Shown: positions 1 through 9,917 of the stretch, in pieces
Layout: each line of letters begins with the position of its first letter
How positions within the stretch are numbered: the stretch's first letter is position 1
From: Sphingobium sp. 66-54
GTDB taxonomy: Bacteria; Pseudomonadota; Alphaproteobacteria; Sphingomonadales; Sphingomonadaceae
Length of the DNA: 64,000 nucleotides
NCBI GenBank assembly: GCA_001899715.1
Contig: MKWI01000018.1
Coordinates: forward strand, 1-64,000
Direction of reading: 5' to 3'
The notes under the pieces: model-generated
Database searches by the model: none
What the model was told of the DNA's origin: nothing
Seen by the model: only the letters and a program-made list of their open reading frames with translations
Program-made: the position numbers and the translations under genes

Positions 1-1
1 T

Positions 2-1021
2 CGTTCCGTCCGTCCAATCTCCGCCAAGCATGCTCAAGCTTCACGATTTTTGCAACAGAGCCCCGCCGTGCTCTCCTACAAGCCGACCCGCGACGTGATG
101 GTCTATGGCAGCTACTCGCGCGGCTACAAGGCGGGCGGGTACAATCTCGACCGGTTCGAGCTGGGCAATACCGGCATCGCGCCGGGCCTCTCACCCTTCA
201 CCTATTTCTCGCCGCGCACCAATGCGGACGCGGCCTCGCTCAATTTCGGGGCGGAGACGGTGGACGCCTTCGAGATCGGCCTCAAGGTCAACAAGCGCAC
301 ATGGGGCGCCAATGTGGCCGCGTTCCGGCAGGAGTTCAGCAACTTCCAGCTCAACACCTTCAACGGCACCAGCTTCGTGGTGCAGAACATCAACGGCTGC
401 AAGGGCACCATGGCCGCCAACGGCACCTGCGCGGATACCAAGCCGGGCCTCGTCAGCCAGGGCGTGGAGCTGGAAGCCTATATCACCCCGACCCGCCACC
501 TGCGCGGCTCGGCCGGCATCACCTACACCAAGGCGAAGTTCGCGGACCGGCTGGTCGGCAACGAGAATGGATCGGTGCCGCTCGACCCGGCGCTGTTCCT
601 GCTGCCCGGCAACATCAACAGCAACGCGCCGCGCTGGGTGACGACCGCCAGCCTCGCCTGGACGCCGCCGCTCGGCGGTTCCGGCCTCTCGGGCCTCGTC
701 TATGTCGACGGGCGCATGACCGGCGATTACAACACCGGCTCGGACCTCTATCCCGAGAAGATTCAGGACGGCTACATCGTCGCTAACGCCCGTATCGGCA
801 TCCGCGGGCCGGACGAGCGCTGGGCTATCGAGTTCTGGGGCCAGAACATCTTCAACAGCGATTATACGCAGGTGGCCTTCAACAGCCCGCTGCAAAGCTC
901 CAGCCCCAACAACCAGTCGATGGCGCAGCTTGGCCGGTTCGGCACCATGTCGAACCAGCTTTTCTCCGCCTATCTGGCCGAGCCGCGCACCTATGGCGTG
1001 ACGCTGCGCGGGAAGTTCTGA
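2..1021 (+). CDS. TonB-dependent receptor, C-terminal part (5' end outside window)
   Basis: The frame is open from the first bases of the window, so this is the 3' part of a longer gene. It encodes about 339 residues of an outer-membrane beta-barrel. Typical barrel signatures are visible: YGSYSRGYKAGGYN near the left end, then alternating aromatic strands (WGANVAAFRQEFSNFQ, RWAIEFWGQNIFN) and a C-terminal phenylalanine (TLRGKF) recognised by the BAM machinery. The plug domain lies upstream and is not seen. The family imports siderophores, vitamins, sugars or aromatic compounds using TonB energy; the substrate cannot be told from the barrel alone. No clear terminator follows the stop codon. 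Confidence 0.93.
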   Translation, partial: RSVRPISAKHAQASRFLQQSPAVLSYKPTRDVMVYGSYSRGYKAGGYNLDRFELGNTGIAPGLSPFTYFSPRTNADAASLNFGAETVDAFEIGLKVNKRTWGANVAAFRQEFSNFQLNTFNGTSFVVQNINGCKGTMAANGTCADTKPGLVSQGVELEAYITPTRHLRGSAGITYTKAKFADRLVGNENGSVPLDPALFLLPGNINSNAPRWVTTASLAWTPPLGGSGLSGLVYVDGRMTGDYNTGSDLYPEKIQDGYIVANARIGIRGPDERWAIEFWGQNIFNSDYTQVAFNSPLQSSSPNNQSMAQLGRFGTMSNQLFSAYLAEPRTYGVTLRGKF

Positions 1022-1098
1022 GGGGGGTTGGGCCCCTGCGGAGGGAGCGGCGCCAGTCGCTGCTCCCCGCGATCCGGCTTCCCCATCGGTTGCGTTCG

Positions 1099-1764
1099 TC
1101 AGGCGAGGCCGAGGGCATCAGCCAAATCGGCATAGCTGGCGAATACCCGCTCGACGCCCTCGGCCCGGAGCGCCGCTATTTGCCGGGGCCGGCAATGACT
1201 GCCCGCCGCCAGCCCGACGACGCTGGCGCCGGCAGCCAGCGCGGCACGAGCGCCGACCGGCGAATCCTCGATCACCAGCACGCGTGCGGGATCGAGGCCG
1301 AGCGCGCCCGCCGCGTGCAGATAAATATCCGGGAACGGCTTGCTGCGCGCCACATGTTCGCGCCCGCTGTAGATATGATCGCCGAAATGGCCGGCGATGC
1401 CGATATGGTCGAGATTGGCGCGGATATAGCCGGTCGAACTGGATGAGGCGATGGCGCGCGGCACATGCACGGTGCGGGCAAGGAAGGCCTCGACGCCGGG
1501 GATGGGCGGCACCGGCCGGGTGAAGGCACGCGTGGTCTCGGCGGCGAGGCGCTCGGCCATGTCCGCGGGAACGCGCGCGCCCCAGAGGGTGGCGATAGCG
1601 GCCAGCGTCTCCACCCGGCCATAGCCGGTGTAGCGCTCCAGCGCCTCCTCCTGACTGGTCGGCAGGCCGGCAGCGGTGAGCGTGCGGCCGAGCAACTCGG
1701 CCGAGCGGATCTCGCTATCGGCAATGACGCCGTCGAAATCGAAGATGATCGCGTCCGGCTTCAC
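1099..1764 (-). CDS. HAD-superfamily phosphatase (beta-phosphoglucomutase-like)
   Basis: A 221-residue HAD hydrolase. Motif I, DFDGVIADS, has the nucleophile Asp9 and acid/base Asp11; motif II is the ASSSS stretch near 106-110; motif III is Lys142 (SKPFPD); motif IV is Glu166-Asp167 (VIEDSPVG). The helical cap sits between motifs I and II, as in subfamily IA phosphatases such as beta-phosphoglucomutase and phosphoglycolate phosphatase. The substrate is probably a small sugar phosphate. The start is GTG and overlaps the stop of the upstream yggS-like gene (GTGA), so the two are co-transcribed and probably translationally coupled. Confidence 0.88.
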   Translation of the reverse strand: MKPDAIIFDFDGVIADSEIRSAELLGRTLTAAGLPTSQEEALERYTGYGRVETLAAIATLWGARVPADMAERLAAETTRAFTRPVPPIPGVEAFLARTVHVPRAIASSSSTGYIRANLDHIGIAGHFGDHIYSGREHVARSKPFPDIYLHAAGALGLDPARVLVIEDSPVGARAALAAGASVVGLAAGSHCRPRQIAALRAEGVERVFASYADLADALGLA

Positions 1765-2450
1765 GCCGCCGCCGGGCGCCCACCGAACAGCGCGGTGCCG
1801 ACGCGGACATGGGTGGCGCCGAGCATGATCGCCGTCTCATAATCGCCGGACATGCCCATCGAGCGGCCGGGCAGGTCATGGTCGCGCGCCAGCTTGTCGA
1901 GCAGCGCGAAATAGGGGGCTGCCTCCACGTCGAGCGGCGGCACCGCCATCAGCCCGACCACGGGGAGACCGGCATTGCGTGCCTGTTCCAGCAGGGCCGG
2001 CAGATCGGCCAGCGCGCAGCCGCCCTTCTGTTGCTCCTCGCCGATATTGACCTGCACGAAGCAATCCGGGCGGCGGCCGGTCTTGTCCATCGCTCTGGCC
2101 AGCGCCGTCACCAGCGAGGGGCGATCGACCGAATGGATCGCGTCGAACAGGGCGACCGCATCCTCGGCCTTGTTGGACTGGAGCTGGCCGACGAGGTGCA
2201 GCGCGATGCCGCCATGCGCTTCCCGGAGCGCCGGCCATTTGGCTTGTGCCTCCTGCACGCGATTCTCGCCGAACAGGCGCTGACCGGCAGCGATCAGCGG
2301 CATGATCGCCTCGGCCGGGTGTGTCTTGCTGACCGCGATCAACTGCACCGACCCCGCCGGGCGGCGCGCGACCCGCTCCGCCTGCGCGATCCGCTCGCGC
2401 ACGTCCGCCAGCCGTGCGGCGGCGCTCATCTGCTTGCTGTCCCCGCTCAT
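1761..2450 (-). CDS. YggS/PROSC-family pyridoxal-phosphate-binding protein
   Basis: A 229-residue PLP-binding protein of the YggS/PLPBP family, which keeps free PLP and amino/keto-acid pools balanced and has no known catalytic turnover. The PLP lysine is Lys42 in the family motif AVSKTHP. The C-terminal phosphate-binding motif GMSGDYETAI lies near residue 200 and is followed by the usual VRVGTALFG end. The reading frame extends upstream to 2621, but homology begins at the ATG at 2450 (an alternative ATG is at 2429). It is the first gene of a two-gene operon with the HAD phosphatase and diverges from the ThiE-like gene, only 22 bp away. Confidence 0.93.
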   Translation of the reverse strand: MSGDSKQMSAAARLADVRERIAQAERVARRPAGSVQLIAVSKTHPAEAIMPLIAAGQRLFGENRVQEAQAKWPALREAHGGIALHLVGQLQSNKAEDAVALFDAIHSVDRPSLVTALARAMDKTGRRPDCFVQVNIGEEQQKGGCALADLPALLEQARNAGLPVVGLMAVPPLDVEAAPYFALLDKLARDHDLPGRSMGMSGDYETAIMLGATHVRVGTALFGGRPAAA

Positions 2451-2472
2451 CGGCGCCGCTATAAGAGGCGCC

Positions 2473-3081
2473 ATGCGGCAAGGCCATGACAAAAAGTGCG
2501 GGCAGGCACGGGCCAGCCGAAACCGGGCGCAGGTGCCGGCAATCTGGCTGATGACCGACGAGCGGATCGCGCAGGCGGACCTGCTGCATGCGGCCAGGCG
2601 CCTGCCGCGCGGATCGGCCATCGTGCTGCGCCATTATACGCTGGACGATGCGGCGCGGCGCGCGCTGTTCGACAGGCTCCGGACCATCGCGTGGCGGCGG
2701 CGCTGCCTCATCCTGCTTGCCGGCGACCCGGTCCAGGCCCATGCATGGGGCGCCGATGGTCATCATGGTCGCACACCGGCATCGGCGCGCATCAGTCGCG
2801 CGGGCCGGCAATGGCTGCACAGCGCACCGGCGCACGATAGCGCGGAGTTAAAGGCCGCACATAGGGCGGGTGCCGCTGTCGTCCTGCTCTCGCCGCTGTT
2901 CGCGACCCGCTCCCACCCCGGCGGCGCGGCGCTCGGCCTCGCGCGCTTCGCCGCGCTGGCACGCCGCGCACCGATGCCGGCGATCGCGCTGGGCGGCGTA
3001 CGCCCCCGCCACGCACGCCTCGTCGGCCGGTTGGGCGCGGCGGGCTACGCCGCAATCGACGGGCTGATCGGGCGGGGATAG
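2473..3081 (+). CDS. Thiamine-phosphate synthase-like protein (ThiE/TenI fold)
   Basis: About 202 residues. The N-terminal WLMTDER and the second half (HDSAELKAAHRAG, LLSPLFATRSHPGG, PAIALGGV) match the ThiE/TenI TIM barrel. The usual ThiE diphosphate- and Mg-binding acidic residues are not obvious, and the middle is arginine/histidine rich, so it may be a divergent paralogue rather than the housekeeping thiamine-phosphate synthase. No other thiamine gene is nearby. The start chosen is the ATG at 2473; a later ATG at 2551 begins exactly at MTDER. It is divergent from yggS, with overlapping promoter space. Confidence 0.75.
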   Translation: MRQGHDKKCGQARASRNRAQVPAIWLMTDERIAQADLLHAARRLPRGSAIVLRHYTLDDAARRALFDRLRTIAWRRRCLILLAGDPVQAHAWGADGHHGRTPASARISRAGRQWLHSAPAHDSAELKAAHRAGAAVVLLSPLFATRSHPGGAALGLARFAALARRAPMPAIALGGVRPRHARLVGRLGAAGYAAIDGLIGRG

Positions 3082-3140
3082 GCGGTCGAACTCGCAAAGG
3101 CGGACAAGCTGGGGGCGTTCGCGTCAGGTCGAACCTTGTC

Positions 3141-3217
3141 GTGCTCCTGCGCAGGCAGGAGCCCAGGGCGCACGAGCGGATCTTCTCCGCCTTGGGCTCC
3201 TGCCTGCGCAGGAGCAC
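3141..3217. repeat. 77-bp dispersed palindromic element, copy A
   Basis: The ends are a near-perfect 30-bp inverted repeat beginning GTGCTCCTGCGCAGGCAG and ending with its complement. It lies between the ThiE-like gene and the exported-protein gene, both of whose 3' ends face it. Four more copies are at 22810, 33047, 38273 and 62621. It looks like a REP/MITE-type intergenic palindrome and could fold as a long hairpin between convergent genes. Confidence 0.85.
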
Positions 3218-3317
3218 GGGAGGCTGGACGGGAGTGTCTCCTGAGCGGGATAGCCGTTCATGTCGGGCACATCGAAACGCGCCGCGAGGCGCCTCCGTCA
3301 ACGCCGGAAAAGCACAC

Positions 3318-4064
3318 TCAGAACTTGAAGGTGGTACCGACGTAAATCGCCTGACTGTCTTGCGCCTGGTCGGTCACGATAGGCGCGAGGCGGTTGCTCG
3401 GGCCCTTGTAGCGCACGCCCGCCTGCACGTTGAGGTTGCGGGTCAGCGAATAGGAACTGGAGAGATCGACCGCGTAGCTCTGCTCGCTGCCGAGCGTCGC
3501 GGGCGTATCTTCGGTCGGCGCGGTCGCGGTCAACTCACGATTCTGGACCTGGATCGCGGCCGAGAAGCGATCCTTCTTCGGGCGCAGCGTGTAACTGGCG
3601 ACCGGCTCGGCAACCTGATGCTCGATGACCGGTGCCGGGACCGCCGGATCAAGCCGCGCGCCCGTGGAGAATTTCGCCAGACCCGAGGTCGGGCCAAGCT
3701 TGTAGGAAACCGGAGCGATGCCGAGATTGGGCAGCACACGCTCGGCCTTGCCGAAATCCGGGCTGGTCGGTGTGCGGACCAGAATGGTCAGCGACCGGCC
3801 GCTGATCGACCCGCTGGTCGGCGTGAAACGGAAGCTGCGGCTATGCGCTTCCTTCGCGGCCTGCGCATAGGCCTTGGCCAGCCGGTCGTCATGCGTCACC
3901 GGGGTGAACGAACCAATGCTGCCGAGCATCTTCAGCGAGACGGGCGCGGCCTCACTCTGGGCGGAGAGCGCATCGCGCACCGCAGCCAGCGCCGGCGAAA
4001 GCGCAAGCGAACAGGTCGCCAAAACGGCGCCCGTTACTGCCAGCTTCCCCTTCTGAATACGCAC
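3318..4064 (-). CDS. Exported protein with outer-membrane-type C-terminus
   Basis: A 248-residue protein with a clear Sec signal peptide (KLAVTGAVLATCSLALSPALA, cleavage after about residue 28). The second half has amphipathic strand pairs such as YAVDLSSSYSLTRNLNVQAG and AIYVGTTFKF, and the protein ends in phenylalanine, the usual signal of an outer-membrane barrel. The length suggests a small barrel or an 8-stranded domain. I do not recognise the family, and no enzymatic motif is seen. It stands alone, with a short AT-richer promoter region upstream (about 4085-4125). Confidence 0.7.
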   Translation of the reverse strand: MRIQKGKLAVTGAVLATCSLALSPALAAVRDALSAQSEAAPVSLKMLGSIGSFTPVTHDDRLAKAYAQAAKEAHSRSFRFTPTSGSISGRSLTILVRTPTSPDFGKAERVLPNLGIAPVSYKLGPTSGLAKFSTGARLDPAVPAPVIEHQVAEPVASYTLRPKKDRFSAAIQVQNRELTATAPTEDTPATLGSEQSYAVDLSSSYSLTRNLNVQAGVRYKGPSNRLAPIVTDQAQDSQAIYVGTTFKF

Positions 4065-4330
4065 GGCAACTCGCTCCCGAATCCGGCTTATTTTACCGGA
4101 AACGCCTAATCATAACATGAGGAAACCGGCATAGCCAGCGGACGCAACGAAATTACCCGCAGCCGTGACCGATTCTCCACAGTCCGCCCGGTGCGACTCG
4201 CCGCACGCCTCTCCCGCCCTGACCCGTGAGCCTCCGCCGCGCACCGATCAAGGGCGGAATCTGTCGCTTGTGCCCCCGACGCGGTCGACTATAGAGGCAC
4301 ATCGACAGGGCCGGACATCACGGGAACGGA

Positions 4331-4783
4331 ATGAACATGGTTCGCAATGGACGACTGAAACTCGCGACCGGCCTGCTGCTGGCGACGGCAACCCTGCTGG
4401 GCGCCTGCGGCGGCGGCAAGGAACGCCCCCGCGCAGATCTCGCCGCCTCGCGCATCACCAACATCGGTGTGAACAGCTATCTCTGGCGCGCCAGTCTGGA
4501 GACGCTCTCGTTCATGCCGCTGTTGCAGACCGATTCGAACGGCGGCGTCATCCTGACCGACTGGTATGTGAACCCCGGCGCCGATAACGAGCGGATGAAG
4601 CTGACCGTCACCATCCTCGATCAGGATCTGCGCGCGGACGCGCTGCGCGTCGCTGCTAGCCGGCAGACGCTGGAGAACGGCCAGTGGATCGACGCGCCGG
4701 TGCAGGCGGCGACGACGCAGAAGCTGGAGGAGGTCATCCTGACCCGCGCCCGCGACCTGCGCCGCCGCGCCATCGGCGGCTGA
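4331..4783 (+). CDS. DUF3576-family lipoprotein
   Basis: A 150-residue lipoprotein: signal peptide followed by the lipobox LLGAC, with the lipidated Cys near residue 25. The mature part ([16 protein letters not shown] opening, [25 protein letters not shown]) matches DUF3576, a family found directly upstream of leuS in many alphaproteobacteria. Its role is unknown; its constant place beside leuS and the LPS-assembly gene lptE suggests an envelope function. Two ATGs (4331 and 4337) are possible starts. The gene is 38 bp upstream of leuS and probably opens the operon. Confidence 0.88.
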   Translation: MNMVRNGRLKLATGLLLATATLLGACGGGKERPRADLAASRITNIGVNSYLWRASLETLSFMPLLQTDSNGGVILTDWYVNPGADNERMKLTVTILDQDLRADALRVAASRQTLENGQWIDAPVQAATTQKLEEVILTRARDLRRRAIGG

Positions 4784-4821
4784 CCAACCCCGTCCGCCTC
4801 CGGCGCGGGCGACACGTGAAG

Positions 4822-7359
4822 ATGAGGCAAGAGGTGAGCGACAGACGCTTCAACCCGGCCTTGGCGGATGCCCGCTGGCAGGCCGTCTGGGACGAGCGAC
4901 AGACTTTCAAGGCCGGGATGCGTCCCGGCGCCCCGCGCAGCTACGTGCTGGAGATGTTCCCCTACCCCTCCGGGCGCATCCATATCGGCCACGTCCGCAA
5001 CTACTCGATGGGCGACGTGCTCGCCCGCTTCCGCCGGATGCGGGGCATGGACGTGCTCCACCCAATGGGCTGGGACGCCTTCGGCATGCCGGCCGAAAAT
5101 GCCGCGATGGAAAAGCGGGTCCACCCCGGCGCGTGGACCCGCGCCAACATCGCCGCGATGAAGGCGCAGCTCAAGAAGCTCGGCTTCGCGCTCGACTGGA
5201 GCCGGGAACTGGCGACCTGCGAGCCGGATTATTACGGTCATGAGCAGGCGCTGTTCCTCGATCTCTATGCCGCCGGCCTCGTCTATCGCAAGGAAAGCGC
5301 GGTCAATTGGGATCCGGTCGACATGACCGTGCTCGCCAACGAGCAGGTGATCGACGGCAAGGGCTGGCGCTCGGGCGCGCCGGTCGAGAAGCGCAAGCTC
5401 AACCAGTGGTTCCTGAAGATCACCGATTTTGCCGACGACCTGCTCGCCGGTCTCGACACGCTCGACCAGTGGCCGGACAAGGTGCGGCTGATGCAGGAAA
5501 ACTGGATCGGCAAGAGCGTCGGCATGCAGTTCCGCTTCGCGCTGGACACGCCAGTGCATGGGGCGGACAGTCTGGACGTGTTCTCGACACGGCCGGACAC
5601 GCTGTTCGGCGCCAGCTTCGCCGCCATCGCCGCCGATCACCCGATCGCGCTGGCGCTGGCGCAGGACAATGCCGACCTCGCCGCCTTCGCCGAGGAATGC
5701 CGCCGCAGCGGCACCGCCGCGGCCGACATGGAAACGCAGGAGAAGAAGGGCTTCGACACCGGCCTGTCGGTCGTCCACCCCTTCGATCCCGAGTGGAAGC
5801 TGCCGCTGTTCGTCGCCAATTTTGTGCTGATGGACTATGGCACCGGCGCTGTGTTCGGCTGCCCGGCGCACGACCAGCGCGACCTCGATTTCGCGCGCAA
5901 ATATATGCTGCCGGTCGAGCGCGTGGTGGCACCGGCGGGCGAGGAAACCGCGCCGATCCAGGATGAGGCCTATACCGGGCCGGGCCGTCTGGTGAACTCG
6001 CGCTTCCTCGACGGGATGAGCGTGGAGGACGCCAAGGCCGAGGTCATCCGCCGCGCCGAGCAGGGCGGCTGGGGCAAGGGCACCACCGTGTGGCGGCTGC
6101 GCGACTGGGGCGTCTCGCGCCAGCGCTACTGGGGCACGCCGATCCCGTTCATCCACTGCGGGGCCTGCGGGGTAGTACCGGTGCCCAAGGAGCAACTCCC
6201 GGTCACGCTGCCCGAGGATGTCAGCTTCGACACACCCGGCAATCCGCTCGACCGGCACCCGACGTGGAAGCATGTCGATTGCCCGAAATGCGGCAAGGCA
6301 GCGCTGCGCGAAACCGACACACTCGACACGTTCGTCGATTCGAGTTGGTATTTCATCCGCTTCGCCAGCCAGCCGGGCGACAAGCCGTTCGACCGCGCCG
6401 AGGCGGAAAGCTGGCTGCCGGTGGGGCAGTATATCGGCGGCATCGAGCACGCCATCCTCCACCTGCTCTACGCCCGCTTCTGGACGCGCGCGCTCCAGCA
6501 TATCGGCCTGATCGGCGTGGCCGAGCCGTTCACCGGCCTGTTCACGCAGGGCATGGTGACGCACGAGACCTATCAGGCGCCGGACGGCCGCTGGCTCGCG
6601 CCCGAGGAGGTGCAGGTGCAGGGCGGCAAGGCCAGCATCGTCGCATCCGGCGAGCCGGTGACGGTCGGTCGTGTGGTCAAGATGTCCAAGTCCAAGAAGA
6701 ATGTCGTGGACCCGGATGACATCATCGAGCGCTACGGCGCCGACGCGGTGCGCTGGTTCATGCTCTCGGACAGCCCGCCCGAGCGCGACCTGCCGTGGAC
6801 GGAAGCCGGCATCGAAGGCGCGTGGCGCTTCGTCAACCGCTTGTGGCGACTGTTCGGGCAGGCCGGCGAGCGCGGCGATGGGGCGCAGGACACGGCGCTG
6901 GACCGCAAGCTGCACCAGACGATCGACGGCGTGGCGAAGGACATCGAGGCGCTGGCTTTCAACAAGGCCGTGGCCAAGATCTACGAGCTGACCAACGCGG
7001 TGGAGAAGGCCCAGCCTTCCGCCAGCCGCGCCGCTGCGATCCGCGCGCTCGCCCTGCTGGTCGCGCCGATGACGCCGCATCTGGCCGAGGAAGCCTGGGC
7101 CGAGATGGGCGAGAGCGGCCTTGTCTCCGATGCCGCATGGCCGCCGGTCGATCCGGCATTGCTCGTCGACGACGAAGTGACCATCGCCGTGCAGGTGCAA
7201 GGCAAGCTGCGCGACACGCTCACGGTCGCCAAGGGCACCGACAAGGCAGCGCTGGAGAGCCTTGCGCTGGCCGCGCCCAACGTTCAGCGCGCGCTGAACG
7301 GCGCGGCGCCCAAAAAGGTGATCGTGGTGCCCGACCGCCTCGTCAACCTGGTGATCTGA
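4822..7359 (+). CDS. leuS: Leucyl-tRNA synthetase
   Basis: About 845 residues, close to the bacterial LeuRS norm. The class I signatures are present: [15 protein letters not shown] with HIGH at 54-57, and KMSKSKKN near residue 620. Between them lies the CP1 editing domain that removes mischarged tRNA(Leu), followed by the anticodon-binding helical domain and the C-terminal extension. The ATG at 4822 is chosen; a GTG at 4834 ([15 protein letters not shown]) is an equally good start because homology begins there. The stop overlaps the start of lptE (TGATG), so the genes are coupled. No leucine-rich leader peptide was found upstream. Confidence 0.98.
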   Translation: MRQEVSDRRFNPALADARWQAVWDERQTFKAGMRPGAPRSYVLEMFPYPSGRIHIGHVRNYSMGDVLARFRRMRGMDVLHPMGWDAFGMPAENAAMEKRVHPGAWTRANIAAMKAQLKKLGFALDWSRELATCEPDYYGHEQALFLDLYAAGLVYRKESAVNWDPVDMTVLANEQVIDGKGWRSGAPVEKRKLNQWFLKITDFADDLLAGLDTLDQWPDKVRLMQENWIGKSVGMQFRFALDTPVHGADSLDVFSTRPDTLFGASFAAIAADHPIALALAQDNADLAAFAEECRRSGTAAADMETQEKKGFDTGLSVVHPFDPEWKLPLFVANFVLMDYGTGAVFGCPAHDQRDLDFARKYMLPVERVVAPAGEETAPIQDEAYTGPGRLVNSRFLDGMSVEDAKAEVIRRAEQGGWGKGTTVWRLRDWGVSRQRYWGTPIPFIHCGACGVVPVPKEQLPVTLPEDVSFDTPGNPLDRHPTWKHVDCPKCGKAALRETDTLDTFVDSSWYFIRFASQPGDKPFDRAEAESWLPVGQYIGGIEHAILHLLYARFWTRALQHIGLIGVAEPFTGLFTQGMVTHETYQAPDGRWLAPEEVQVQGGKASIVASGEPVTVGRVVKMSKSKKNVVDPDDIIERYGADAVRWFMLSDSPPERDLPWTEAGIEGAWRFVNRLWRLFGQAGERGDGAQDTALDRKLHQTIDGVAKDIEALAFNKAVAKIYELTNAVEKAQPSASRAAAIRALALLVAPMTPHLAEEAWAEMGESGLVSDAAWPPVDPALLVDDEVTIAVQVQGKLRDTLTVAKGTDKAALESLALAAPNVQRALNGAAPKKVIVVPDRLVNLVI

Positions 7360-7844
7360 TGCGCCGGGCTGCGCTCTCCCTCGCGCTGCTCGCCACCCTC
7401 GCCGGCTGCGGGCTGCAACCGCTCTATTCGGGCGGGCGCAGCGGCGCGGCCGCGCAGGCGCTGGCCGGCGTACGCATCGAGCCGATCGCCGGCAAGGAGG
7501 GCTGGCTGATGCGCAACGCGCTGGAGGACCGCCTTGCCGCCATGGGTCAGGGCGAACCGCGCTACACGCTCAAGGTGCAGCTCGATGATCGCATCGAGGG
7601 CCTCGGCGTGCGTGCCGACGATACGGTGACGCGCGCGCGGCGGACGTTGCGCGCGCGCTATCAGCTCGTCGACACGGCCGACGGCACCACCCTGCTCGAC
7701 GAGACGACCGGCTGGGATGCGGGCATCGACGTCGCCAGCAGCGAATATGCCACGGTTGCCGCCGAGGATAGCGCGCTGGAGCGGCTGACCGAGATCGTTG
7801 CCGACCGGGTGCTGGCACGGGTGGCGCTGGGAGCGCAGCGATGA
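7359..7844 (+). CDS. lptE: LPS-assembly lipoprotein LptE
   Basis: A 161-residue lipoprotein with a short signal peptide and lipobox LAGC (Cys near residue 17), followed by the LptE opening GLQPLYSGG. LptE plugs the LptD barrel in the outer membrane and helps deliver LPS to the cell surface. Its position between leuS and holA is the standard alphaproteobacterial order, and the TGATG overlap with leuS fixes the start. The region DTADGTTLLDETTGWDAG with the following SEYATVAAEDSA is typical of the family. Confidence 0.93.
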   Translation: MRRAALSLALLATLAGCGLQPLYSGGRSGAAAQALAGVRIEPIAGKEGWLMRNALEDRLAAMGQGEPRYTLKVQLDDRIEGLGVRADDTVTRARRTLRARYQLVDTADGTTLLDETTGWDAGIDVASSEYATVAAEDSALERLTEIVADRVLARVALGAQR

Positions 7845-7869
7845 CGCCGCGCGGCGGACCGCCGGCCCG

Positions 7870-8853
7870 ATGAGCCTGCGCGCCGACAACGCCGCCGCGC
7901 TCAAGGCGCTGGACACGCCAGCCGACACCGTCCGCCTCTATCTGCTCTACGGTCCGGACGAAGCCGGCAGCGAGGCGCTGGCCGCCCGTTTGGGCAAGGC
8001 GATGGGCGAAGGCGCCGAGCGGATCGACCTCGATGGGCCAACCCTGCGCAGCGACCCCGCTCGCCTCACCGATGAAGCCGCCGCCATCTCCATGTTCGGC
8101 GACAAGCGCTGGATCCGCGTGCAGCCGGCCGGTGAGGAAGTGCTTCCCGCCGTCGAGGCGCTGCTGGAGGCGCCGGCCGCGGGCAATCCGGTCGTGCTGA
8201 TCGCGGGCAACCTGCGCAAGACCAGCAAGCTGCTGACCCGCGTGGACGGCGATAAAGCAGCCATCGCCATCGTCAGCTATGCGCCGGAGGGCCGCAACGC
8301 CGATGCGCTGGCGGTGACGCTGGCGCGCGACGCCGGACTGGAGCTGCCCGGCGACCTCGCCCGCCGGCTGATCGCCCTGACCGGCGGCGAGCGCGGCCTG
8401 CTGGCGAGCGAAATCGACAAGCTGGCGCTCTATCTGGACGCGTCTCCGGAAGCACCCAGGGCCGCGACGCCCGAGGCGCTCGACGCGCTGGGCGCCGAGG
8501 GCGGCGAGCAGCAACTGTTCAAGGCGGCCGCGATCATCCTCTCCGGCAATGTCGCCGGTGCCGAGCGCGAGATCGCCTGGCTGCGCCGCACTGGTGGGTC
8601 ACTGGCCGGGCTGCTGCGCATCACGCTGCAACGCGCCGTCGCGCTCGCGCAGGCCCAGGCCGGTCAGGGCCAGCGCTTCGGCGGCGGGCGCGGCGAGGAG
8701 GATCTGGGTGCCCGCTGGGCCGGCCCCAATCTCGCCCGCGCCATTCACCGGCTGGCCGAAGCCGAGCGCACCAGCAGGCTCTCTTATGCAGTCGGCGAGA
8801 CCGTCATCGCCCACGAGCTTGTCACCATCGCGCGGATCGCTGCGCGGGGATAG
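7870..8853 (+). CDS. holA: DNA polymerase III delta subunit
   Basis: A 327-residue clamp-loader subunit that opens the beta sliding clamp. The N-terminal AAA+-like fold is degenerate in Walker A (YGPDEAGSEA), as in other HolA proteins. The family segment DEAAAISMFGDKRWIRV is present near residues 65-80, and the helical lid and collar domains follow (GEQQLFKAAAIILSGN, SRLSYAVGETVIAHELV). The ATG at 7870 follows lptE by 25 bp. It is the last gene of the DUF3576-leuS-lptE-holA operon. Confidence 0.92.
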   Translation: MSLRADNAAALKALDTPADTVRLYLLYGPDEAGSEALAARLGKAMGEGAERIDLDGPTLRSDPARLTDEAAAISMFGDKRWIRVQPAGEEVLPAVEALLEAPAAGNPVVLIAGNLRKTSKLLTRVDGDKAAIAIVSYAPEGRNADALAVTLARDAGLELPGDLARRLIALTGGERGLLASEIDKLALYLDASPEAPRAATPEALDALGAEGGEQQLFKAAAIILSGNVAGAEREIAWLRRTGGSLAGLLRITLQRAVALAQAQAGQGQRFGGGRGEEDLGARWAGPNLARAIHRLAEAERTSRLSYAVGETVIAHELVTIARIAARG

Positions 8854-8930
8854 CGGCACCGGCTTGCCACTGGCCGTGCCTCCTGCTCGCACGGCGCCCC
8901 GCATCCATCACCGTCCGGCTCCGATATGCT

Positions 8931-9470
8931 TCAATTGACGCGCTGCATCCGCACCGCCCTGCGTCCTTCGATCTTGCCGAAATAGCTGCCGATTGCGCCC
9001 CGTTTGATCTCGATCGTCTTGCCCGCCTCGGGCGCTCGGCCGACGATGGCCTCCGTGGTGGACCAGCGCGCACCATCGTCCAGCTCAAGCTGCCATTTAC
9101 CATAACCGAGGCTGCGCACGGACGCGATTGTCGCCTCGATCGCCTGCAGGTCCGCCTCCTCCTGCCCATCATCGTCCTTGCCGTCGAAAAAGGGCAGGCG
9201 CGGTAATGAGAAGCCGAACAGCGACCGGCGGGTCTTGCGCACGGCATCCTTATCCAGAACGGTGATTTCATTTTTCTCGTCGGCGGCGTCGAGCGACGCG
9301 CTTTCCCGGTCGAAGCAGGCGAGTCGGGCCGGCGCGTCCGCGATCTTGCGGCAATCGAGCAGAGGCCGGATCACGGCGTTGCGCTCGGGAGGCGTGGATG
9401 CCGTAGCGGCAACCGGCGCCAGCACCGCCAGACTGCCTATCATGAGAGAGAATTTATAGCCGGTCTTCAT
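8931..9470 (-). CDS. Secreted protein of unknown function, paralogue of the 50.2-kb gene
   Basis: A 179-residue protein with a signal peptide ending in AATAS. The N-terminal half has a two-cysteine segment (DCRKIADAPARLACFDRES). The C-terminal half has a beta-rich module (WQLELDDGARWSTTEA, GKTIEIKRGAIGSYFG, VRMQRVN). The same C-terminal pattern, ending in RRVN, recurs in the gene at 50237-50803, so the two are paralogues. The start at 9470 is supported by a strong AGGAGG ribosome site; the in-frame ATG at 9497 has none. The function is unknown; the protein is probably periplasmic. Confidence 0.72.
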   Translation of the reverse strand: MKTGYKFSLMIGSLAVLAPVAATASTPPERNAVIRPLLDCRKIADAPARLACFDRESASLDAADEKNEITVLDKDAVRKTRRSLFGFSLPRLPFFDGKDDDGQEEADLQAIEATIASVRSLGYGKWQLELDDGARWSTTEAIVGRAPEAGKTIEIKRGAIGSYFGKIEGRRAVRMQRVN

Positions 9471-9497
9471 GCGCCCTCCTGTGTCTTGCAGACACAC

Positions 9498-9917
9498 ATC
9501 TCCTGACGCGATTACGATAGATCAGCCTGTACCGAAGCGCAAAGAGGGACAATCCATGACCAGATCGGATGATTCTCAGCGGGAGGCACCCCGGATACGT
9601 TAACTATCCTTTTTCGTTCAATTCCTGCGGTGTAGCTCCGTTTTCCGGAAGGAACTGACGTAATTTCCACTTGGCGAGCAATATTCTATTGCAGCGCAGA
9701 AATCGGGCTGGCGTTGCACCCTCGCCATATGTTGCGGAAATGATACATTCGGTCCGAAAGACTGTGCTTATGATGTCGTTAAGCTTTACAGATCACATGG
9801 AGCTGCGCGATTTTGACGCGTAGGACGAGCAGGGGATCAATGGCCACGCCCTAACCCTTGCCGCCGAGCTTCGGATTTTTCGATGCTCGTATTCATTCCA
9901 GAGCAAGGGACTGGATC
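9498..9917. other. Intergenic promoter region upstream of the TonB receptor
   Basis: This is 420 bp with no credible coding sequence. It is clearly richer in A+T than the surroundings (for example 9655-9800), as expected for a regulated promoter between two divergent genes. A TTCCGGAA palindrome lies near 9640. I could not place a convincing -35/-10 pair. The end carries the ribosome site AGAGCAAGGGA for the GTG start at 9918. Confidence 0.5.

Noticed and set aside
4784..4821. Leucine leader or T-box before leuS.
   Set aside because: Only 38 bp separate leuS from the previous gene and nothing there fits a leader.
4621..7200. Long open frame antisense to leuS.
   Set aside because: It is a GC-rich mirror of a well-supported gene; no domain is visible and its translation is Arg/His rich. 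The same holds for the frames antisense to clpB (14300-15772), to ggt (15939-17972) and to the RND pump (41466-43142).
9556..9603. 15-codon ORF before the TonB receptor at 9918.
   Set aside because: Too short, no ribosome site, composition not informative.
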